Source: Xestospongia muta (lineage: Eukaryota > Porifera > Demospongiae > Haplosclerida > Petrosiidae). Taken from it: a stretch of 64,000 nucleotides of DNA. Below, in pieces: positions 56,186-64,000 of the stretch (position 1 is the first letter of the stretch; every line of letters starts with the position of its first letter). A program made the translations under genes and the position numbers. A model generated the notes under the pieces. It saw only the letters and a list, made by a program, of their open reading frames with translations. It made no database searches and was not told where the DNA came from. The stretch lies in assembly GCA_963693285.1 (NCBI GenBank), contig OY848930.1:2852001-2916000 (forward strand), written 5' to 3'.

Positions 56186-56541
56186 TAGACAAAAAAATGT
56201 TGTCACAAGTTTTCAGTTTATATAATTATTATATCATCATTGTAGACTTATCCTTCATATTCTTAATATATTATGCAAAGAATTATTGTTACTGTACAGC
56301 TATTAATCTCTCTTAGAATGCAGTAGAGCTTTTTTTATCCAGTCATTTAATATTTTATTGTGGCCAGTACATTCACTTTATTCAATGGACTAATTGACGT
56401 ACTAGTAATGAATGTACTTATGATATATGACAAAGTCTCCATTATGATAATATTTTGACACACATTGCAATTACATAAATGATAATGATAACATTGACGT
56501 TATATAGCACATATACATACATTGATATATAGAAAAACCTG
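56186..56541. other. convergent 3' intergenic region
   Basis: Between the DHX38 stop and the C18orf63-like stop. AT-rich; possible polyadenylation signals only. Confidence 0.45.
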
Positions 56542-58398
56542 TCACATTGTAAATGTTTTGCCAGTACTTATGATGTGTTGTGCTGCCAACTTTATGAGGA
56601 CTTCTTTCTTGTCTTTAGATTGGTATTGAACACCATTTTCTTTCAACCAATATTTCAACACAGCTACCTTGGCTTTTTCAAGCTATTGAAAGATAATAAA
56701 CTCATTTGTTAGCATACATTGACTATCTCATACCTTTGTCTTACAAGCAGATGATAACATTAGTAGTGGATTATCGCTTCTAATATTAGGCACTTGTAGC
56801 TCGTCTCTTTCTGGTGGTACTGGTCGTTTTGATAGGGGTAGTTGTTGTGAAGGCTCCACATTAGGTCTTTTACGTGGTAATGAGAGTTTTTTAGTAGATC
56901 GTGAAGTTGACATTTGCTTTGTTATTGAAGGTATTTCAAATTTACTGGCAGTGTTAGATTTAAGTATATGGGTGTCTGATTGTTTCTGTAAGCTGTTCTG
57001 AGCAGATACATTTTTGGTCACTGTGTTTTGACATTCTGTAATAGAGCAACTTGGTACAATGTGAGGTTCAGTAGAAGCAGATGATGGATGGTTTAAACAA
57101 ATTTTATTTAAAGGTTGTGATATTGGTTTGTTCAGATGTGGTGTGGTGTTAGACCTTACATCAGATGAGAGAGAATGGCTTGGCTGAAGTACAGTCAATG
57201 GAGTAAGAATGTTTTGGGAGAAACGAAGTTGAAATCCACATACAGAAGGCATACGAGCATGAATATCGTTAATTAGAGCTGTAGCTACATTGTTGGTACA
57301 TGCACTCTGTGAAGGAATAACCAATGGTTTCCCTCGACAGACACAACATCCAGGATAACTGTATAATACATAATATAGTGTATGACTATCCTTTGTTTAC
57401 CTGAAAAAGGTAGTAGGATTGAATTTGAAGAAGACTTGATAAAATAGATGTTGACTCTCTGGTAAAATAAATCCATACTAGAAAAAGATATAATTAAAGT
57501 TAGATATAGAATATAATACCTGTTTCTTCCAATGGAGTCTAATGATATCATAAGTTTCAAAGACTGTTGATTCTGGCACCATATGTGAAACAGAATAAAT
57601 GTAAGCTTGAGTGAAACTATAGAATATTGAAGTTAAACAAAGTAATACAATATAATTACTGGACAAAAATAAATAATTGTAAATCAACATAATGCTCAAT
57701 GAAGTAATAACAATTAAACACTTAAGAAGTACTTTAATTAGACACTTACTTTGGTAATACATAACATTGATTAGCACAAATAGAATTTTCAGTAATGGTA
57801 AAACTTGGATCACTCTTGAATCGATTAAGTGTTCCTGTTGATATTTCCAGGTCATCAGGCTGCAGAAATATATGATAGAATATTTGTCATAACTACACAC
57901 ATCAGAACCTTTAATAAGTTGAAAGTTAGTTTATTAACATTTAAAGTCAGTGTTATCTCCTGGCTGCTCATTACAATATTTAACTCTAGAGAGGAACATA
58001 CTAATTGAAACAATAAATCTTTGAAACTCACTGAGAGCTTGAGTTTTGCCTGTCATAAAGACATCATTACCTATGAACCAAAAGTTAGTCATCATTTTTC
58101 TACATATTCTCTTTACCTTGCACTATCCAGTCACCAATTCGGTTCCATTTAGGAGCCAGTCTTGCAATTAGAGTGAACTCATAACAAACTTGAAGTATGA
58201 ACATTGTTAGAGGTTGCTGTCCTGTAATCTATAATATCATGAGACATAAGTCACATGAATAAACAAGAGGAATGAATAGTGCACTCTAGAAAAAATTCAT
58301 GTACATGGAGGCTAATAGAGTGGACTGGTTTAGTACAATATCAAAAGCACAGGAATGCAGTGAATGACAAATAAGCACATCAAAAGACTGTACAATAT

Positions 58399-58438
<40 letters not shown>

Positions 58439-59044
58439 TAGTGAAAAGTGAATTATAATATACAAAACATTATAATTCTAAAGACAATCATTACATATTA
58501 CCATTAAAATCCTATTTCTTATCACAATATTATGATGGTCTAATGCCATTCTAATATCTGGATCCACATATATAAAATCTATAGCCTTCTTCATACAGAT
58601 TCATATGAATATACTTATACTTGGACAGCTAACTTACCTTAACTCTCATTGAAGCCAGCTTCTGTTTCAGTGTTGTATCTCCTGAAACATAGCCCTTCTA
58701 TAATTAGTATAAATAATAATAATATCACACAGACTCAGTAAGGAAGATTGATGTGTATGTTATTAGAGAACCTTTGATAGAATCCATATAGTATTGGGAC
58801 TGTGACTTCTAAATCCAACGGCCGTCCTTTGCTCTTCACAATATGGAGCAGTGAGCAGAAGAGAATGCCCTCGTGCCAATTCTCTGTGTGAAAGGTAAGG
58901 TATTATAGCATGATGTATTTACCATATTTTACAGTACCTGCATTTAGCTTGCACAGCTGACTGAATATGACAGTGGATGGTCTCTGCTACAAACACTTCC
59001 AAATCACTTAGGTTAGTAAAATTAGCGAAAAAAATCCTAGCCAT
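56542..59044 (-). CDS. C18orf63: C18orf63-family (DUF4708) protein
   Basis: About ten exons on the minus strand: 59044-58938 (MARIFFANFTNLSDLEVFVA), 58883 to about 58775, about 58680-58637, 58223-58121 (RLAPKWNRIGDWIVQ), about 58073-58035 (GNDVFMTGKTQAL), 57858-57752 (TENSICANQCYVLPK), 57617-57521 (DIIRLHWKKQ), 57479 to about 57402 (YGFILPESQHLFYQVFFKFN), about 57359-56734 (YPGCCVCRGKPLVIPSQS, INDIHARMPSVCGFQLRF, then a Ser/Pro/Lys tail) and 56682-56542 (YWLKENGVQYQSKDKKEVLI). The ordered blocks match human C18orf63 (RLAPAWNR, NWCYVLPS, FQRHWDALYGYKLP, LKSKLPHICGFPIKM). The last exon looks SAP-like. The junction between exons 2 and 3 does not keep phase with the GT I see, so that border is uncertain. 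Biochemical function is unknown; human expression is testis-biased. It is divergent from SPAG17. Confidence 0.8.
58398..58435. repeat. (AT)n microsatellite in a C18orf63-like intron
   Basis: About 18 uninterrupted TA units. Confidence 0.9.
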
Positions 59045-59113
59045 GTGTCGAGTTTGTCGATCTTGCAATTTCCGCCAAGCGAAATTATTTTTAACTCTGT
59101 CAATTCACTTTCT

Positions 59114-59126
59114 GTTGCCTAGCAAC
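59114..59126. promoter_or_regulatory. X-box (RFX-type) motif 1
   Basis: GTTGCCTAGCAAC is an inverted half-site pair GTTGCC-N-AGCAAC, fitting the RFX consensus (GTNRCC, spacer, RGYAAC). It lies 70 bp upstream of the C18orf63-like ATG and 71 bp upstream of the SPAG17 ATG. Confidence 0.75.
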
Positions 59127-59158
59127 TGCATTGCCTTATTCTTGAGGTTAAATTTTAA

Positions 59159-59171
59159 GTTGCTAAGCAAC
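59159..59171. promoter_or_regulatory. X-box (RFX-type) motif 2
   Basis: GTTGCTAAGCAAC is a perfect inverted repeat of GTTGCT around one base. It lies 45 bp from motif 1 and 26 bp upstream of the SPAG17 ATG. The pair sits inside the 152-bp divergent promoter. Confidence 0.7.
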
Positions 59172-59196
59172 TTCAGTTACTATTAACCGGAGGACA

Positions 59197-62100
59197 ATGT
59201 CTAAAGGAAAGAAAACTAAGAACGTTGTTGACTCAGGAAAATGGGACGAAGGTTTGATAAAAGAACCTCTTCAAGATGTAAGTAATTACGTTATAAATGC
59301 TAACAAACTTTATTCCACCCACAAATGTGTAGGACCAATGGAAGTCCTTTGTAATATTTGCAGCTCCCGGTAATCCTTCATCAGAGTCTACAGTGCAATG
59401 TCTAGCCTCTGCTGTGGAAACAGGGGTTCGGAGAAAATTTTTTATATTTGAAAAGCATGCCATGCTTCATTCTGTAAGTAGATCTACATGTATATGTATG
59501 TATGTGTGTATGTATATATTACATATATATACACATATAATACACACACATATTTTTTGTTGAGGACTGCCTTAAAACAATAGTCAATTTAAAGCTAGCC
59601 AACCCACTTTACAACCAACTGATTTTCTATGTACTTTATATATTGTGTATATATTTCAGTTGTTTCTTCATCCAACTCAAGAAAATTATGTGTAAATGAT
59701 TTGTATACTGGTGTACATGCATATAATAAAGTTTTGAAACAAATGAAAGTACTTTACTTTGAACTAACTGCTTCTATAATAGGAACAACTTTCCAGTTCT
59801 AATGCATGATTCCAGTAATTAGCTATTTGTATTTCATGATGACTAGTTTTAGCGAACAAGCTGAATTTGTAATCAATCTTAAATCACATATTAACAAGCT
59901 TTCCTAAATTATCAATAAAATTACTTAAAATATTAGTTTAAGATACCTGGTGTCTGTCTTATGTTTTGGTCATCTAGTCCAAACCTATCAATGTGTATAC
60001 ATTATCCTATAATTTATCCACTAGATTACTTAATGCTTTATTTCTGTAGGCAAGAGAAGATGCTTCAAGCAACACTGGGGGAGGAGGAGGAGGGAAAAAG
60101 AGTAAACAAGGCACTGTTCCTACTAACAAATCACTTCATTCAGAGGTGAGAATATAAGTTATATATACAATGAAGTGGATGCCAATTATTAACTTATTAA
60201 CCCTCTGCCATTACCTGAAGAGCCAACGAGACTATATGTTCTCTTTTTAGGTTTGTGAGCATGTGTTATCTGCTCTCAATAGTGGAGATGAAGTTCCACA
60301 GTCACTAGTAGCTCGTATGCTCAAATACAAGATGTTAAAACTGAGAACCAAAGATTTAGCTGCCAGAGAAGCTCAGTTAAAAGTAAAGATTATTTATTTA
60401 TGATGTGTAGATACAGTAGTACATGTATATTATTATATCTATTGAAGTAGTTTTATAATGTCTTGTCTTGCAGGAGGCTGATGAAACTGTGAAACGTGCT
60501 AAAGGAGTTAGTGCTAAAGGCAAAGGTGGAGGAGATAGAGGATCTAAAAAAGGCAAAGACACTCCAGCAGGAAAAGGTGATGTTGGAGAAGAGTTTCCAA
60601 TGCCTCAGAAAAGTCCCACTACTATGAAAAAGAGGGGAGAGGAGGATCTTGAATCAAAATATATTGGTAGGCCATCCTTTTTAATAAGTTCTTTGTTAGC
60701 TTTCACTTAAAAGTTATTCATAGAGTACTCATATTTCTAACACTTGGACATAAACACTGTTCATTTCCTTAGATGATGAGCCTCAGCCTGGCCCAAATGC
60801 TTATATTTTACTTCAAGGATTTCACGAAGCAGAACTCTTCACTCATTTAGCCACTCTGGGCATTTCTGCTAATGCTCTGTTCAAAATCGTCAACTCTACT
60901 AACCAAACAGAACCAAGTAAGATCAAATAATTATATTTATATTTTGTAATATTAATATACCTCAAATATGTATAGACAAAGATCAGATGTGAACAAATAT
61001 AGTGCATGCATTTTTATTTAGAATGAATGTGATTACTAAATGAAAGTATATAGTTTTAATTGTGATATTAAATTACTAGATGTTCCTGATGACGATGAGA
61101 CAAAAACTGACCTAATAAAACTTGAGGCAAAATTGCTTCAGTTTTGGCATGACATAGGAAACATAGTCTCTACATCTGTGACTGGATCAATGTTGAAAGA
61201 TATGGCTCAATTGGAATTTACAGTAGATATGATTCTTCCTGAACTGGGCTCTGAAGAGAGCAAGGTATTTTACTTAGTTTAATATTAGTTTTATTTATGT
61301 GATAGTTAGTCCACTCAGTAATGTAACTATGTATAAACTTTTTCCTTGGAAGCTACTTTTATTCAGCAATACTTTAATAATGTAAAGTTTGGTTTAGTTT
61401 GTAACTTCACACCCATTTGTAATATATATACTGGTATGTATATTCTGTGTAGTCACATTCAGATATTGTACATTATTTACCTTTATAGAAGTTTTACTTG
61501 ATTACTTATATTCAATAGGAAATTGGTCTGACATTATTTACTGAACTTGCTACTCGGACTTACAGTGTCTTAGAAAGTTGGAAACAATATAGACATTATA
61601 TTGACTACATTGATATGCAGGACATACCATTGGGTGTGACTACCCTACCAATTGAGAGTGCTGATGATATCTTTGTCACTTCAGAAATTACACTAGCTCC
61701 CTCTCTTTGCCCTCAAGAAAACAAGTATGAAAAGATGAATGAATAAATAGGAAGGATGGATGGTGGTTGAATTGATGGGCAGGTAAAATGGAAAAATTAT
61801 AAGGACTGGATAATGGGATTGAGCTATTGACCTTTTTTCAGGCCTACAGTTGACATGAGATATTACAATGAACTGCTAGAAACAGTTCCTGAACAGTCTA
61901 TTACTCCTTCTATAATATTGAGCTTCATGCTAGAACAAGTGAGTATAACATGTAGTATCTTTTATAGTCAAGTTCTGAACTTTAAATTAAATATTATGTA
62001 CATCATATAATGTTTACACTATACACAACTCCACTCCCAAACTTTTGAGACAGCCTACATGGTATACCACTTTAGATTGATGTTGTCATAGTGTAATGAC

Positions 62101-64000
62101 AATATTTGAAATTAATAAGTTGTTTCGGTCATCTTTATATCCTGGATACAAGAGTTTAATATTTAGATATTAATTTTAGATAACATGTACAAATAATTGT
62201 CTTTTGGACAACATTGAAAATACAACAGTCTTACAAGTAATACATGTAGACATTACCACTTTATTTTTGTAGGTAGAGTTATCTTTGTCTGGTAATCTAC
62301 CACTTCCATTAGAGGATTCTATACACAATGACTTACGAAATCATATTAATAATATTCTCTCATGTCTTCCTCAATCTAAAGAACCCAATACAGACAAAAA
62401 GGTATTACTTAATATGCACATAATTATTTTTTCAAATGTCATTTATTAAAATGTATTGACTTTATACTGGATTCTGTTTAGGTAACCAAGTCATCACCTC
62501 AACCTTTGCAAGTCATTCATTGGCAAGACCAGACGAAGCTCTCTACACTTACTGTTCCTGACCAATCCTGCCTAAATTCAGCACAGGAACTAACTAAACA
62601 TCATTCTCTACTCTCTTTATCTCTCACTTTTCCTAGCCTTACACCATCACTTAGTTCTGCTTGTCAGACTCAACTTCATGCTTTAAAACAATTTACCTTA
62701 AATGTTCCAGTGTTACATATGGATTCCATTTTCAATGGTTTACTAACTGTCCTATCTATGGAGTATATACCACCACCAAGTGCATCAGATCAACCATTGA
62801 GTAATTTAACTATTAACCCTTGTAATCTTCTTTTTGATTACCCCATCGATTTCTCATTAGAGCCTACTCAGTCAACTAGCACTGCTGTAATTCCAATCGC
62901 AGACCAAGCAGTTGCTCCTCCTGATTCTGCACCACTTGCGCTTAATCTTCCAACTCCTATCCTCAACCTGTCAAGTTACAGTGTCTTAGAACCACTTAGC
63001 AAAGAAGTGATCCTACAGGTCATACAAAATCTCAGATCTACTCACCCCTATATCCAGCTTTATTACCACCAATTCACAAACTCACTGATAGTGTCAATGT
63101 ATTCTGGCTATACCAATACCACTGGGACTGTTGGTGAATATACATGGCAAAGACATATTCATTCAAAGATTGGCTTCAACAACTACTTGAAGTTTGTTGC
63201 AGAGTGGGTAGGTTCAACAGTAGACACAGCAGTTGAAGAAGATAAAGAGAGGAGAGAAGCAATAGAGGTAGAACGAAAAGACCTTTTAGAAATGAAAATG
63301 GCAGCTCTTAAAGAGAAACAAGAAACAGAGAAGCAGGAGGCTGTATCAAAAGCTTCATCTGCTACTGGAGGGAAAAAGAGTCAGCTCGCTTCTGCCAAGA
63401 AAACACCTTCGGGTAAAGGATCAAAACTTGTTACTCCTGCTGTATCAACTGACAATTTAGAAAGCGACTTGCCTTATTTTACAGAAAGAAAACTCTATAC
63501 TGGTTATGATGTTGGAGATAAAGTACTACTTTCAAATGGTAGACTAGCAACCACTTTTACCAGTGATGGAGCTAAGATTGTATCAGAACAGATCCATTTT
63601 GTAAATGGGCCAGTTTCACAGTCTGTGTCATTAATTCATAATGGCATACATCTCTCTGCTGTGTCTGTGCATAATAGAGATGAAAAGCTACCATCTCCTG
63701 TAGCCACACAAATACCAAATGAAGAAACCAGTGATGACAGCCAACAGAAGGAATTCTCGGATATACCAAATCCCATTCCCCAACCCCCAGAACAAGTCCT
63801 TTGTAGAATGTTTAAAGCGAATCTCAATGACAATGTTAATTTATCGTTCAGTCATTTTGGACCTCAAGGTAATGGACAATTACCAATCGAACCAAAATCA
63901 GAGGAAGAGTTAGTGAAATTAGAGCAAAATCGACCCGACTCATCAAAGGAGTCTCGTCCACCATCCCAAGATAAAAAACTCTCCAAAAAGCAACAAGAAG
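59197..64000 (+). CDS. SPAG17: SPAG17/PF6, ciliary central-pair protein (3' partial)
   Basis: Exons at 59197-59279, 59333-59474, about 60050-60148, about 60252-60380, about 60475-60664, about 60773-60916, then others up to a long open exon from 62482 that runs off the window. SPAG17 (Chlamydomonas PF6) builds the C1a projection of the axonemal central pair and is needed for ciliary beating. The N-terminal GKWDEGLIKEPLQDDQWK, the basic Lys-rich segment, MKKRGEEDLESKYI then DDEPQPGPNAYILLQGF, LKLEAKLLQFWHDI-like helices, VDMRYYNELLETVPEQ with FMLEQV, and GFNNYLKFVAEWV followed by a charged coiled coil (63230-63350) match the order in human SPAG17 (RRGEDDHTNRYIDDEP, VDMRYYNYLL, GFRNYLELVAKSI). 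The later PapD-like/ASH region is outside the window. The ATG at 59197 follows the X-box pair. Confidence 0.9.
59475..60049. other. large SPAG17 intron with TATG-rich simple repeat
   Basis: Begins with a tatgta/tatata simple-sequence tract (about 59490-59550). Nothing else recognised. Confidence 0.6.

Noticed and set aside
58637..58775. A firm exon 2-exon 3 junction for the C18orf63-like gene
   Set aside because: The only good donor (after caaag) puts exon 3 out of frame; a weaker donor or an assembly indel is possible, so no exact border is claimed.

Overview
This is eukaryotic, metazoan DNA. It is AT-rich, with compact multi-exon genes, GT-AG introns that are mostly 40-400 bp, and short divergent promoters. 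The gene set (SPAG17, DHX38, EIF3G, RNF213-like, T-box, Ig/FN3 receptor, fibrinogen-like remnant) and the divergence of the proteins fit a demosponge such as Amphimedon. The species is an inference from protein content only; no search was run.

Layout. 441-22587 (+) is the body and 3' end of a giant RNF213-like AAA+ gene of about 55 visible exons and roughly 5,100 codons, 5'-truncated by the window edge. It ends in two SAM domains, and no RING or RZ finger is visible. 23239-24081 (-) is an intronless EIF3G gene, convergent with it. 24.2-43.4 kb is an accessory, repeat-rich stretch. It holds two GRF-zinc-finger gene relics, a hAT-type element, a decayed segmental duplicate of EIF3G with its promoter, an Ig-domain remnant, an Ig/FN3 transmembrane receptor gene (29719-31822) with an orphan copy of its tail exon, a short interstitial telomere-like block, two minisatellites, a broken fibrinogen-domain gene, LINE relics, a foldback element inside a decayed COP1 gene (to 39727), a T-box gene (40036-41500) and a degenerate tandem duplication.

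45683-47013 (-) encodes a 264-residue protein with a chromodomain at the N-terminus and a single membrane anchor at the C-terminus. It is divergent from DHX38/PRP16 (47228-56185, +), the splicing helicase. 56542-59044 (-) is a C18orf63-family gene. It is divergent from SPAG17 (59197 to the window end, +), a central-pair protein of motile cilia. The 152-bp space between these two holds two 13-bp X-box (RFX-type) motifs, which suggests shared ciliary control.

Best candidates for something undescribed: the tail-anchored chromodomain protein, whose N-terminus also copies the first residues of histone H3; the RNF213-like protein that swaps its RING for tandem SAM domains; and the X-box pair that links the uncharacterised C18orf63 family to cilia.
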